A DNA stretch of 64,000 nt from assembly GCA_963751165.1 (NCBI GenBank), contig CAVVTP010000012.1:1-64000 (forward strand). Reading direction: 5' to 3'. Below, in pieces: positions 1 to 9,348 of the stretch. The position numbers and the translations under genes were made by a program. Under the pieces are notes generated by a model that was given only the letters and a program-made list of their open reading frames with translations, did no database searches and was not told the origin of the DNA. The stretch is from Roseiarcus sp963751165 (GTDB lineage Bacteria; Pseudomonadota; Alphaproteobacteria; Rhizobiales; Beijerinckiaceae). Each line of letters opens with the position of its first letter. The stretch's first letter is position 1.

Positions 1-180
1 TCGGCAGTACGCGATCGAGGCGGGCCAGGCACTCCTGCGGACGCGCCTCGGGCAGATCGCTCGGCAAGCGCGCTTCGACCCTTTCTTTCGCTTAAGGGCA
101 GGTTTTTCGGCGCGTCCGGTGGAAGCTCGCGGCTTCAGGCGCCCCTTGAGCATAAAGTTGACCCCGAACCAATCCGCCTA
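1..180. other. Window edge, probably the end or start of a truncated neighbour gene
   Basis: No complete gene fits here. A minus-strand frame just left of about position 93 (after an in-frame stop) and a plus-strand frame through 1-160 both have GC-rich third positions, so either could be the edge of a gene cut by the window. I cannot choose between them or name a product. Confidence 0.3.
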
Positions 181-1176
181 TCAAGGCCTTTCGGATATCG
201 GCGCCCGGGGAAGGAGCGCCAATCGACTCCGCACGCGGGCAAAGGGGGTGAAGAGATTCGCGACGACCGAGCGATAGAGCGGAGTATCCGCCCCCACGCC
301 GATCGCGATCGGTTCGCGCGCCTTCGACGGAACGACAAGCGTCCCGAACGCCCAGTCCCAGATCGACAGGGCAAAGCCGAAGTTCTTGTCGAGGTGAGCC
401 GGATCGACGGAGTGATGAAGCTGATGATGCGCGGGGCTGTGCAAAATCCTGCCGGCCGGCCCGGTGAAGGCGATCCACATCCGGCTGTGGCGCAGGTGCC
501 CCCAGGTCAGAAGGAACATCATCGTCAGCACGTTGCCGTTGAGCAGCGTGAAGGGACGCACCCCGGGGCCGAAAGCATAGGCCATTAAGCCGAAGACAAG
601 TCCGGTCGAAAGGCCGATGAGATTGACGACGAGAAGGATCTCGACCGGGTGCTGGCGCAGCTCGGTGAAGATGGTCATCGCCTCGGCGGAGTGGTGGACC
701 TTGTGGAACTCCCAAAGCGCCGGGATTCGGTGCAGCGCATAGTGGGACAACCAGTAGGCGAGTTCGTAAGCCAGGATTTGCACAACCGTCGCCAGCGCGA
801 GCACCGCTGTGATCGGCCAGGTCGCCGGCGGGCGCGGCCCGAACGCATGCGTGAGCCCGGCGTCGACCGCGTCGCGCCAGAAGAACAGGCCCCAGCTCAG
901 CATGCCGTAGGCGGAGGCGAGCGCGACGCCGTTGATCAGCCACAGGCGGATGTCGACCCGGCTGGATGGATGGAGAACGATGCGCCGCGGGAACATCGTG
1001 CGGACGAAGCCGCGGACGGTCGGGGATCGACCGCGCCCGCGCCTCTCCCCGACATAGTAGAGGACGGCGAAAGCGAGCGCGCCGAGAAGCGCGGGAGCGC
1101 CATAGGCTGACGACGGGCCGAAGGCGCCGGCGAGGGCGCCGCCGAGCCAGGTCCAGATCGGGGCGAAGGCGCGCAT
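181..1176 (-). CDS. Sterol desaturase / fatty acid hydroxylase family membrane protein
   Basis: The 331-residue protein has several hydrophobic segments and the histidine clusters of the fatty-acid-hydroxylase superfamily: HYALH (145-149), HKVHH (158-162), HLRH (227-230) and HHQLHH (250-255). In this family the histidines bind a di-iron centre that uses O2 to hydroxylate or desaturate a lipid in the cytoplasmic membrane. The substrate cannot be read from sequence; bacterial members act on sterols, hopanoids, carotenoids or alkyl lipids. The start at 1176 gives a hydrophobic first segment. It stands alone on this strand, divergent from the MarC gene, with about 145 bases between them for promoters. 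Confidence 0.85.
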   Translation of the reverse strand: MRAFAPIWTWLGGALAGAFGPSSAYGAPALLGALAFAVLYYVGERRGRGRSPTVRGFVRTMFPRRIVLHPSSRVDIRLWLINGVALASAYGMLSWGLFFWRDAVDAGLTHAFGPRPPATWPITAVLALATVVQILAYELAYWLSHYALHRIPALWEFHKVHHSAEAMTIFTELRQHPVEILLVVNLIGLSTGLVFGLMAYAFGPGVRPFTLLNGNVLTMMFLLTWGHLRHSRMWIAFTGPAGRILHSPAHHQLHHSVDPAHLDKNFGFALSIWDWAFGTLVVPSKAREPIAIGVGADTPLYRSVVANLFTPFARVRSRLALLPRAPISERP

Positions 1177-1320
1177 GGCGCCGCTCCTGCGGGAGTTCGA
1201 GGTCGTGACCAGACTAAACCGGAGGCTTCAAGAAAAGGTTAGCCTCGCCCGGCGCCCGTCTTGACTCCGCGGCGGGCTGTTCGGCTCTATGCTGCGCGGG
1301 GCCGATGGGAGAGCGGGTCA

Positions 1321-2019
1321 ATGACGTCGGCGGAGTGGCTGGGAGTCGCCGGGACGGCGAACAGCGCCTTTCTGTTGGCCTTTTCGTCGCTGTTTTCAAT
1401 CATCAACCCGGTTGGCGGGACGCTGATCTTCGAGAGTTTCACCGGACGCTACACCCGCGCGTATCGAACCAGGATCGCCGCCTGGGTCGGAATTTACTCG
1501 CTGTTGATCATGTTCGGCGCGCTGTGGACGGGCGAGTATGTGCTCAGCTTCTTCGGCGTCTCGCTCGACGCGCTGCGCATCGCCGGCGGCTCGGTGATCG
1601 CTCTGAGCGGATGGCAGCTGCTGACCTCGGGGGAGCCGCACCCCGACCGCAGAAGTCGCGAACAGCAGGCGGCGGCGCAGGACGCGGACGGCGATCCGAT
1701 GCAACTGGCGTTCTTTCCCCTCACCCTGCCCTTCACCACGGGGCCGGGTACGATCGCAGTCGCGATCACCCTCGGCGCCGAACGACCGCAGAACGGTTTC
1801 CGCCTGCTCGCCTTCTTCACCGGCGTGAGCCTCGCCGCCGTCGTGAATGCGGCGATTGTCTGGATCGCCTATCGTTACGCCGATCGGGTGATCGCGCTCA
1901 TCGGCGCGACCGCGCGGCTCGTCGTGGCGCGGCTGACCGCCTTCCTTCTGATGGCGATCGGCGTGCAGATTCTGCTGACCGCGATCGGTGATATGGTCGT
2001 GAAATGGCGCGCCGTCTAG
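1321..2019 (+). CDS. MarC family integral membrane protein
   Basis: The 232-residue protein is almost entirely hydrophobic, with about six transmembrane segments in two halves. Each half has a family-typical proline/glycine motif: FSIINPVGG near the N terminus and FPLTLPFTTGPGT near residue 140. This is the MarC/NAAT pattern. The family is often labelled multiple-antibiotic-resistance or neutral amino acid transporter, but its transport role is poorly established. The ATG at 1321 follows a GAGAGCGG-type ribosome site and is preferred over an earlier in-frame ATG at 1261, which would add a non-hydrophobic arginine-rich lead. The length is normal. Confidence 0.85.
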   Translation: MTSAEWLGVAGTANSAFLLAFSSLFSIINPVGGTLIFESFTGRYTRAYRTRIAAWVGIYSLLIMFGALWTGEYVLSFFGVSLDALRIAGGSVIALSGWQLLTSGEPHPDRRSREQQAAAQDADGDPMQLAFFPLTLPFTTGPGTIAVAITLGAERPQNGFRLLAFFTGVSLAAVVNAAIVWIAYRYADRVIALIGATARLVVARLTAFLLMAIGVQILLTAIGDMVVKWRAV

Positions 2020-2240
2020 GGCAGGATATTTCCGCTGGCGATCGGCGCCGTCAAAATCCGCTGTTATCGCCAATTCTATCCCTGTTCGGCCTGCAGCCGC
2101 TAGGCCCCGTCAGCGGCTTGAACTTGCGAGCATTTTGGCCACAGGAGAGCCCGCGGAGGGGCCCCGTTTCAACGAAATCCGCTGTTTTTGCCGCTGTTAC
2201 CAGCGAATTCGGCCGGCAGTCTGGCCAATTCATCTAAAAT
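2020..2240. repeat. Intergenic repeat fragments with GCTGTT motifs
   Basis: This non-coding stretch holds AAATCCGCTGTT twice (near 2053 and 2168), followed in the second copy by GCCGCTGTTACCAGCGAATTC (near 2190). Related CGCTGTTACCAGGGAA and GAACAGCGATCTT motifs recur elsewhere in the window, near 19265 and in 13300-13355. It looks like the worn remains of a dispersed intergenic repeat family. Confidence 0.5.
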
Positions 2241-2290
2241 TCATCCCCCTTTAGCAGGGGCGCGCGTCGGGCCACACGCCTCGGGTTGGA

Positions 2291-3794
2291 TCAGGCGCCC
2301 CGGATCGCTTTCTCGGCCTTGTAGAGCGCGCGATAGCGGCAGAGCCGCGGCGCGTAAGCTGCGCCTCTCTTCGCATCGGGTTCGAAGACGCGCTGGGTTG
2401 GCGGCCGCACGCAGACCGCTTCGACGCCTCCCGCGCCCGCCGCCAACATGCCGAGTTCGCGCCGCGCCGAGCGCTGCGCCCGCCTCCGCGCCCTGTGCGA
2501 GGTCGATCGTCAGGCCCGTCACGTCGGAAATCATCTGTCCCCAGAACTCGGAGCGCGCGCCGCCGCCGACGAGGAGGGGCCGTACCGGTCGGGCGCCGGC
2601 GGCGTCAAGCACGTCGACCGCATCGGCGAAGGAGAAGGCGACGCCCTCCATCACCGCGAAGGCGAGTGCGTCGGCGCCGTGGTTGGCGCGCAGTCCGGCG
2701 AACATGCCGGTCGCCTCGGCGTCGTTGTGGGGCGTTCTCTCGCCGCTGAGGTAAGGCAAGAAAACCGGCGCCGAGGCGACGGCGCTCTGCGAGCGGGCGA
2801 AGGCTTCCGCGCCCGCGACAAGGCCTCCGATGTCGCGCTCGCGTCCCAGGACGCCTGCGACCCACGACAAGGCAGCGGCGGCCGACAGCATTACCGACAT
2901 GCCGTGCCAGCGATCGGGGAGCGCATGACAGAACGCGTGCAGCGTCCGCTCGGGCAGGCTTATGAAGCGGTCGGTGACGGAGAACACAACGCCCGACGTC
3001 CCGAGCGAGACGAAACCCGATCCCGGCTCAGTCGCGCCAACGCCGATGGCGGAGGCCGCGTTGTCGCCGCCTCCGCCCGCGATCGGAATCTTGTGCCCTT
3101 CGAGGCTCCATGCCTTCGCGATTTCAGACGACAGATAGGCCGAGACCTCCGAGCCTTCGACCAGCCGCGGCATGGCGGCGAGCGAAAGCCCGGTCGCGGC
3201 GAGCAGGTCCTCGTCCCAACGCCGCCTGCCGACATCGAGCCACGACGTCCCCGAGGCGTCGGACATTTCGGAGACCGCCTCGCCGGTAAGCCGCAGGCGG
3301 ACATAGTCCTTCGGCAAAAGCACCCGCCTCGTCGAATTCGCGACTTCTGGCTCGTGCGCGGCGACCCACAGCATCTTCGGGGCGGTGAACCCCGGCATGA
3401 CGAGATTGCCGGTGCGCTTCTCGACATCGGGGACGCGGCGCTTGAGCTCCAAGCATTCGACGAAGGAGCGGACGTCGTTCCAGAGAATAGCGGCGCGGAG
3501 CGGCTTGTCGTTTCCGTCGAGCAAGGTCGCGCCGTGCATCTGCCCAGAGAGGCCGACGCCCTCGAGCGCCGCGAGCGCAGTCGGCGCCTGACGGCGGATC
3601 GCCGCGACCGTCGCCTCGACCCCGTCGAACCAGTCGTCCGGGTTCTGCTCGCTCCACAAAGGATGCGGACGCGCAACTGCGAGCGGGGCTGAAGCCTCCG
3701 CGACAACGCGCTGATTGGCGTCGATCAGGAGGGCCTTCACCGACGACGTGCCGATATCGAGCCCGAGATACGTTGGTTCTGCCTGTCGCGCCAT
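2291..3794 (-). CDS. xylB: Xylulokinase, FGGY sugar kinase, with C-terminal frame change
   Basis: This FGGY carbohydrate kinase transfers phosphate from ATP to D-xylulose, giving xylulose 5-phosphate for the pentose phosphate pathway. Residues 1-440 read cleanly: N-terminal phosphate-binding LGLDIGTSSVKALL, the SGQMHGATLLD substrate segment, a glycine-rich GGGGDNAASAIG motif, and the LLVGGGARS adenosine-site motif. Near 2458-2470, right after GAALGAA, the frame is lost: the uninterrupted reading continues as an arginine-rich tail to 2241. Shifting one base restores a normal end (RELGMLAAG...YRALYKAEKAIRGA) stopping at 2291. The restored span is 3n+1 long, so one extra base or two missing. No xylose isomerase is adjacent. 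An assembly error or a recent mutation could explain the break. Confidence 0.85.
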
Positions 3795-3894
3795 GGCGGC
3801 CTCCCTCCCCGGTTGGAACTCCAGGATAGCCGGAGGGATCGTTCTTGTCGCGGGGACCTTGCGTCGCAGTCGACCTCCCGACGGCGGCCTGCCG

Positions 3895-3928
3895 CAAAAT
3901 GAAGCCCCGGCTCGGTGGCCGGGGCTTC
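3895..3928 (-). terminator. Rho-independent terminator of cspA
   Basis: A perfect 10-bp stem, GAAGCCCCGG (3901-3910) with CCGGGGCTTC (3919-3928), encloses an 8-base loop. On the minus strand it is followed by ATTTT. It sits 31 bases beyond the cspA stop, where a terminator is expected. Confidence 0.85.
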
Positions 3929-3958
3929 GATAAGGGTCTGAAAACTGGCGGAACTGGG

Positions 3959-4168
3959 TCAGGCGACCTTGAGATTGCCCGCCGAGGAGCGCCCGGTGCG
4001 CTTGTCGGGCACGATGTCGTAGGCCAGCTTCTGGCCCTCGTTGAGCTCGTGCAGGCCGGCCCTCTCGACAGCGCTGATGTGGACGAACACATCCTTCCCG
4101 CCGTCGTCAGGCTGTATGAAACCAAACCCCTTTGTCGCGTTGAACCACTTGACGGTTCCCGTAGCCAT
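3959..4168 (-). CDS. cspA: Cold shock protein (CspA family)
   Basis: This 69-residue single-domain OB-fold protein binds single-stranded RNA and DNA and acts as an RNA chaperone in the cytoplasm. Both nucleic-acid-binding motifs are present: KGFGFIQ (RNP1, residues 13-19) and VFVHIS (RNP2, about 27-32). The length is typical. It is monocistronic, with its own terminator and a leader of up to 150 bases to about 4320; long leaders often control cold-shock genes, but no specific element was identified. Confidence 0.95.
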   Translation of the reverse strand: MATGTVKWFNATKGFGFIQPDDGGKDVFVHISAVERAGLHELNEGQKLAYDIVPDKRTGRSSAGNLKVA

Positions 4169-4354
4169 AGAGTCTTCCCGTAGTGCGGTTTAGGTTGAGC
4201 GAAAGAGCGGAATCTCGCTTCCGCTATCGGTGCGAAACTCCGCGTCGGCGCGCGTCGCAAAAACGCGACCGTCGTCGGCCGACATCGATCATTCTTGTTA
4301 GCGAGGGAACGTGGTGAATATATGGCTCTGCGACTTTCGTCGGAGTTGCGGCGC

Positions 4355-5638
4355 TCACAGCCAGCCCCCCGCCGCATGCGCGATCTGGGCGCCCGCCTCG
4401 TAATAGGCCTCTCGCAGCGCCGGCAGAGCGGGGGCATCGGGCGTGGTGACCGGAAGCGGCAGGTCCTTTTCGGCGATCCGGCCGAGGATGTGGTCAGCGA
4501 GCGTACGCCCGAACACAGTGCCTGGGCCGATACCACGCCCGTTGTAGCCGCAAAAGGTGACGACATTGTCTGCGAGCCGATGGAAGCGCGGCACGGAGTC
4601 CATCGTCATGCCGATCATGCCGTACCATTGATGCTCGAACGGCGGCGACCCGAGGTGGGGGAAGAGCTTCTTCAGAGCGCGCCGCGCCCAAGCGCGATGG
4701 ACTCCGCCGCCCGTTCTGCGCAAGGCGCCGACGCTGCCAAACACGAGCCGCCCAGCACGGTCGAAGCGGAAGGAGCTTAGGATCGTCCGCGTGTCCCAGC
4801 AGCCTTCGCGCCCCGGCAGGATCGCGGCCTGAAGATCGACTCCGAGCGGCGGCGTGGCGAAATTGAAATAGGGCAACCTGATCTGCTCACGCCGCCCCTG
4901 CGGCCAGGGCGCGGCGCCATAGGCATCGGTCGCCACCGCGACCCAGCCGGCTACAACCGCCCCTGCGCCGGTTCTGAGCGTCCAGGCGCGGCCCGTCCGC
5001 TCGGCCGCGCAAACGGCGCTTTTGGTGTGAATGGCGGCCCCGGCGGCGATCGCCGCCCGGGCGAGGCCGCGCGCGTAGGCCAAGGGCTGGATGGTGCCCG
5101 CCCTCATATCGATGAGCGCCCCGGCATAGGCGTTGGAGCCGATGCGCGCGGCGGCCTCCGCGGCACCGAGCACCTTCACCGGCGCGCCGCGCTCGCCCCA
5201 CTGGCGCGCACGTTCCTCGATCTCAGCGACGCCGGCGCCGCCGACGGCGCAATGCAGCGTTCCATTATGGACGGGATCGCAGTCGATGTCATATTTTTGG
5301 ATCGTCTCCCACACCGCGGCTGACGCATTTCCCAGCAGGGTCAGCGCCCGTTCCCCGTATTCCGCACCCAGCGCCTTAAGCACCTCGCTCGGCAGGATCC
5401 ACATGCCCGCGTTGACCAAGCCGACGTTGCGACCCGCCCCGCCGAAGCCGATCTCGGCGGCTTCCAGCGCCACAACCTTCGCGCCCGCTTCAGCCAGCCT
5501 CAGCGCGGTGGATAGGCCGGTGTAGCCGCAGCCGACGACCGCGACATCAGCCCTGACCTCGCCTGCCAGTGGGCGCGTCGGCGGGGGCGGCGGCGCGGTC
5601 GCTTCCCAAAGGCCGTGCGAGAGGGGGTCGTTCTGCAT
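4355..5638 (-). CDS. FAD-dependent oxidoreductase (DadA/glycine oxidase-like)
   Basis: A 427-residue flavoprotein of the D-amino acid dehydrogenase/glycine oxidase (DAO) superfamily. The dinucleotide-binding motif VAVVGCGYTGLSTALRLAEAG lies near residues 30-50, followed by an acidic residue, and a C-terminal FCGYNGRGIGPGTVFGR segment is typical of family members that oxidise amines or amino acids. The start at 5638 (MQNDPLSHGLWEATAP) matches the usual opening of these proteins; upstream in-frame sequence is arginine-rich and runs into the divergent gcdH start. The substrate is not determinable. It shares a 130-bp promoter region with gcdH, which hints at a common catabolic role. Confidence 0.85.
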   Translation of the reverse strand: MQNDPLSHGLWEATAPPPPPTRPLAGEVRADVAVVGCGYTGLSTALRLAEAGAKVVALEAAEIGFGGAGRNVGLVNAGMWILPSEVLKALGAEYGERALTLLGNASAAVWETIQKYDIDCDPVHNGTLHCAVGGAGVAEIEERARQWGERGAPVKVLGAAEAAARIGSNAYAGALIDMRAGTIQPLAYARGLARAAIAAGAAIHTKSAVCAAERTGRAWTLRTGAGAVVAGWVAVATDAYGAAPWPQGRREQIRLPYFNFATPPLGVDLQAAILPGREGCWDTRTILSSFRFDRAGRLVFGSVGALRRTGGGVHRAWARRALKKLFPHLGSPPFEHQWYGMIGMTMDSVPRFHRLADNVVTFCGYNGRGIGPGTVFGRTLADHILGRIAEKDLPLPVTTPDAPALPALREAYYEAGAQIAHAAGGWL

Positions 5639-5768
5639 CGGATTCCGAATCCTTACTTTCGGACAATGATAGGCTCGCCGCCTCGGCCTTTCCACTCTCG
5701 CCCGCGGGCCTCGACGCCCCTCGAAACCCGGAATAAGAACATGGGAGCCTTCCCAAGAGAGACGAACA

Positions 5769-6971
5769 ATGACCGGCTTCCATGGTCCGAGCCTCGGTCC
5801 CTTCCAGTGGGACGATCCACTGCTCCTCGAGAACCAGCTGACCGAGGACGAGCGTCTGATCCGCGATACGGCGCGGGAAGTCGCGGACAAGGAGCTGAGG
5901 CCGAGGGTCGAGCGCGCCTATCTGGAGGAGAAAACCGATCCCGCCCTTTTCCGCATCATGGGCAAGGCGGGTCTGATCGGCGTGACCTTGCCGGAGGAGT
6001 TCGGCTGCGCCAATGCGGGATACGTCGGCTACGGCCTCGTGGCGCGCGAGATCGAGCGCGTCGATTCGGGGTTTCGCTCGATGATCAGCGTGCAAAGCTC
6101 GCTCGTCATGTATCCGATATACGCTTATGGCGACGACGCACAGAAGCGCAAATATCTGCCGGGCCTCGCGCGTGGCGAACTGATCGGCTGCTTCGGTCTG
6201 ACAGAGCCGGACGCAGGCTCCGACCCCGGCGGCATGAAGACGCGAGCGGAGAAGACGGCGACCGGCTATCGCCTCACCGGCTCGAAAACCTGGATCAGCA
6301 ACGCCCCGCTCGCGGACGTGTTCGTCGTCTGGGCGAAGTCGGCGGCGCATGACGGGCAGATCCGCGGCTTCATTCTCGAGAAGGGGATGAAAGGGCTCTC
6401 GGCGCCGAAGATCGAGGGCAAACTCAGCCTACGCGTTTCGATCACCGGCGAGATTGTGCTCGACGGCGTCGAAGCGCCCGAGGAGGCGCTCCTGCCTAAC
6501 GTTTCCGGCCTGAAGGGGCCATTCGGCTGCCTTAATCGCGCCCGCTACGGCATCGCCTGGGGCGCGATGGGCGCGGCGGAGGATTGCTGGATGCGGGCGC
6601 GTCAGTACGGGCTCGAGCGCAAGCAGTTCGGCCGCCCCCTCGCCGCGGCCCAGCTCTTTCAGAAGAAGCTCGCCGACATGCAGACGAGGATCGCGCTCGG
6701 GCTGCAGGGCGCGCTGCGCCTCGGAAGGCTGATGGACGAGGGCCGGGCGGCGCCTGAGATGGTCTCGATGATGAAGCGCAACAATTGCGGCGACGCGCTC
6801 GATATCGCACGGCTCGCACGCGACATGCACGGCGGCAACGGCATCCAGATCGAATACCAGGTCATGCGCCACCTCACGAATCTCGAGACGGTCAATACCT
6901 ACGAGGGCACGCATGATGTGCACGCGTTGATTCTCGGTCGCGCGCAGACCGGCCTGCAGGCCTTCTTCTAA
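5769..6971 (+). CDS. gcdH: Glutaryl-CoA dehydrogenase
   Basis: This acyl-CoA dehydrogenase oxidises and decarboxylates glutaryl-CoA to crotonyl-CoA, passing electrons through FAD to ETF. The 400-residue protein shows the family blocks RSMISVQSSLVMYPI, CFGLTEPDAGSDPGGM, KRNNCGDALDIARLARDMHG and NTYEGTHDVHALILGRA. The glutamate of TYEGTHD (about E379) is the catalytic base, and the arginine in RSMISVQS belongs to the glutaryl-CoA signature. It is followed four bases later by a CaiB/BaiF CoA-transferase. The pair forms a glutarate-activation and oxidation unit as found in lysine and aromatic catabolism. Confidence 0.95.
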   Translation: MTGFHGPSLGPFQWDDPLLLENQLTEDERLIRDTAREVADKELRPRVERAYLEEKTDPALFRIMGKAGLIGVTLPEEFGCANAGYVGYGLVAREIERVDSGFRSMISVQSSLVMYPIYAYGDDAQKRKYLPGLARGELIGCFGLTEPDAGSDPGGMKTRAEKTATGYRLTGSKTWISNAPLADVFVVWAKSAAHDGQIRGFILEKGMKGLSAPKIEGKLSLRVSITGEIVLDGVEAPEEALLPNVSGLKGPFGCLNRARYGIAWGAMGAAEDCWMRARQYGLERKQFGRPLAAAQLFQKKLADMQTRIALGLQGALRLGRLMDEGRAAPEMVSMMKRNNCGDALDIARLARDMHGGNGIQIEYQVMRHLTNLETVNTYEGTHDVHALILGRAQTGLQAFF

Positions 6972-6975
6972 AGAC

Positions 6976-8115
6976 ATGGGCGCGCTGGTCGGGGTCAAGG
7001 TCGTCGAGCTCGCCCGCATCCTGGCCGGCCCCTGGATCGGGCAGACGCTAGCCGATCTCGGCGCCGACGTCGTTAAGGTCGAAAGCCCGGAGGGCGACGA
7101 CACGCGCCGCTGGGGGCCGCCGTTCATCGAGTGCGACGGCGAGCGCGCGGCCGCTTATTTCCATGGCTGCAACCGCGGCAAGCGGTCGATCGTCGCCGAT
7201 TTCGCCACCCAACGCGGACGCGAGATCGTGCGGCGGCTCGCGGCCCGGTCGGACGTGCTGATCGAGAACTTCAAGGTCGGCGGACTGAAGAAATTCGGCC
7301 TCAACTACGAGAGTTTGAGCTCGATCAATCCACGCCTCGTCTATTGCTCGGTCACCGGCTTCGGGCAGACGGGCCCCTACGCCGAACGCGCCGGCTACGA
7401 TTACCTGACGCAGGGGATGTCCGGCTTCATGGACATCACCGGCGAGCCGGACGGGCCGCCGACACGGGCGGGAGTCGCGATCAGCGATCTCTTTACCGGT
7501 CTCTACGGCGTTGCCGCGGTCGAGGCGGCCCTGATCGCGCGCGAACGGACCGGTCGGGGACAGCATATCGACCTCGCGCTCCTCGACACGACAGCTGCGA
7601 TCCTCGCCAACCAGGCGATGAACTTCCTCGCCACGGGGGTCGCGCCGCGACGCACGGGCGCCGCGCACGCCAACCTCGCTCCCTACCAGACCTTTCCGGT
7701 CGCCGACGGCTACGTCATCATCGCGGTTGGCAACGACGGGCAGTTCACGCGCCTGTGCGGCGTGCTCGGTCGCGACGCGCTCGCCTCCGACTCGCGCTAT
7801 GCGACCAACCCCGCCCGCGTGACGAACCGCGGCGACCTCGCACGCGAGCTCTCGGACGCGACGCGGACCTGGACCCGCCAGCCGCTACTCGATGCGCTCG
7901 AAAACGCCGTCGTCCCGGCCGGGCCGATCAACACGGTTGCCGACCTCTTCGCCGATCCCCAGTTCGTCGCGCGTGGCATGCGCATCGATCCCGAGGGAGT
8001 CCCCGGCGTTCGCAGCCCCATCGTCATGAGCGAAAACGCCCTTTCGCTTGCGCGTCGTTCACCGAAGCTCGGCGAGCACGAGGCGGAGATCCTGCGCGAG
8101 ATCGGGCTCGAATGA
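6976..8115 (+). CDS. CaiB/BaiF family CoA-transferase, probably dicarboxylate (glutarate)-specific
   Basis: A class III CoA-transferase of 379 residues. Landmarks are the N-terminal LARILAGPWIGQTLADLGADV, the VTGFGQTGPY segment near 126-135 and the AISDLFTGLYG segment, in which D171 is the expected catalytic aspartate that forms the acyl and CoA intermediates. Only four bases separate it from gcdH, so the two are co-transcribed. Together they suggest conversion of glutarate to glutaryl-CoA with succinyl-CoA as donor, as in characterised gcdH-linked homologues. The glutarate specificity is inferred from context alone. Confidence 0.88.
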   Translation: MGALVGVKVVELARILAGPWIGQTLADLGADVVKVESPEGDDTRRWGPPFIECDGERAAAYFHGCNRGKRSIVADFATQRGREIVRRLAARSDVLIENFKVGGLKKFGLNYESLSSINPRLVYCSVTGFGQTGPYAERAGYDYLTQGMSGFMDITGEPDGPPTRAGVAISDLFTGLYGVAAVEAALIARERTGRGQHIDLALLDTTAAILANQAMNFLATGVAPRRTGAAHANLAPYQTFPVADGYVIIAVGNDGQFTRLCGVLGRDALASDSRYATNPARVTNRGDLARELSDATRTWTRQPLLDALENAVVPAGPINTVADLFADPQFVARGMRIDPEGVPGVRSPIVMSENALSLARRSPKLGEHEAEILREIGLE

Positions 8116-8177
8116 GGGCGTGCGCCTTGACGGCGTCAAGGCGCCGGCTCAAATCGCAAGCGACAGAAAGGCTTTCC

Positions 8178-8777
8178 ATGAGCTCCATTCGAAACGTCTG
8201 CGTCTATTGTGGATCGGGCGAAGGAAACGACCTGCGCTTCGGCGAAGCGGCCGAGGCGCTCGGGAGCATTCTGGCCGCCGAGGGGATCGGCCTCGTCTAT
8301 GGCGGCGGCGGCGACGGCCTCATGGGTCGACTGGCGCGCTCAACCCTTGCCGCCGGCGGCTACGTGACCGGCATTATTCCCAATTTTCTCGTGCGCAAAG
8401 AACACGCTCTGACCGCTGCGCAGGAGATGTTGATCGTCGAGAACATGCATGAACGGAAGCAAGCGATGTTCGACCGGGCCGACGCCTTCGTCGCGCTGCC
8501 CGGGGGCGTCGGCACGCTCGAGGAAGTGGTCGAGCAGATGACGTGGGCGCAGCTCGAGCGTCACGCCAAGCCAATCCTCCTCGCCGACATCAACGAGTTC
8601 TGGCGTCCCCTGCTCGCACTTTTCGCTCACATGCATGGCGCGGGTTTCATTCGTCGCGGATTCGAGCTTCGCTACCTTGTGGCGGAAAAGATCGAAGACG
8701 TCGTGCCGATGCTGCGGGCAGCCGATCGGAAGCAACGCGACAGCGAATCGCGCCAGGCGCAGGTGCGGAACATGTGA
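8178..8777 (+). CDS. LOG family protein (TIGR00730), nucleoside 5'-monophosphate phosphoribohydrolase
   Basis: A 199-residue Rossmann-fold protein with the two LOG signatures: GGGGDGLMG (42-50) and PGGVGTLEE (108-116), the latter holding the catalytic glutamate, with HERKQ at 91-95. Family members release the base from N6-modified AMP (cytokinin activation) or hydrolyse purine nucleotides. In bacteria the physiological substrate is often unclear. It lies 62 bases after the CoA-transferase and may be transcribed with it, but no functional link is evident. Confidence 0.9.
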   Translation: MSSIRNVCVYCGSGEGNDLRFGEAAEALGSILAAEGIGLVYGGGGDGLMGRLARSTLAAGGYVTGIIPNFLVRKEHALTAAQEMLIVENMHERKQAMFDRADAFVALPGGVGTLEEVVEQMTWAQLERHAKPILLADINEFWRPLLALFAHMHGAGFIRRGFELRYLVAEKIEDVVPMLRAADRKQRDSESRQAQVRNM

Positions 8778-8903
8778 GGCGCCGCGGGAGCAATTCAAGC
8801 GGGACCGATCAAATTCGCGTCAAGCCGCCCTCACGGCCCTTTTCCCCTGCGCGATCGGTCGCCAACTTCTGACTTGTATTTGGATATCCGAGGGGGATGA
8901 AAC

Positions 8904-9299
8904 ATGACATGGACCTGGACGACAGCGTTGGCCGCGGGCGCGTTGTGCGGCGTCGTCGCCATCGGCGACGCGCCGGTGCAGGCCGCCACACCTGCTCCCC
9001 GGATGGCGAAGACCGCCAAAACGACGGCGAAGCAACCGCCGAAGACGCTCCGGACCGTCAAAGTGATCGTCACCAACTCGAGGCCGGCCACTCTCGTTGA
9101 ACTGGAGGCGTCGGTCAGCGGCTCCGCCAAAATGAAAAAGGTTCTAGGTTTCCTGAAGCCCGGCAAGCAGGCCGTCGCCATCCTGCCTCGCAGCGAGGAT
9201 TGCCAGGTCGATCTGCATGGCGCGTTCGACGACGGCCAGACGATTGACTCGACCGGCGTCGACGTCTGCGCCGACAAGACGTTCAATCTGACCGACTGA
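8904..9299 (+). CDS. Small secreted protein of unknown function
   Basis: A 131-residue protein with a clear signal peptide: a short polar start, a hydrophobic stretch to about residue 20, and likely cleavage after VQA (about 25-27). A lysine/threonine/proline-rich linker follows, then a beta-rich domain with two cysteines (in EDCQVDLHG and GVDVCADK) that could form a disulfide in the periplasm. I do not recognise a named family. It is a single gene ended by a hairpin terminator. Confidence 0.7.
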   Translation: MTWTWTTALAAGALCGVVAIGDAPVQAATPAPRMAKTAKTTAKQPPKTLRTVKVIVTNSRPATLVELEASVSGSAKMKKVLGFLKPGKQAVAILPRSEDCQVDLHGAFDDGQTIDSTGVDVCADKTFNLTD

Positions 9300-9303
9300 G
9301 CCT

Positions 9304-9342
9304 GGACCCTCGGGCGAACGCCGGAGGGTCCGCTCGTTTATC
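9304..9342 (+). terminator. Rho-independent terminator after the secreted-protein gene
   Basis: GGACCCTC (9304-9311) pairs with GAGGGTCC (9324-9331) around a 12-base loop. A T-rich run (GTTTATCTTT) follows. It also lies just beyond the convergent sodB stop at 9349. Confidence 0.75.
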
Positions 9343-9348
9343 TTTGGC

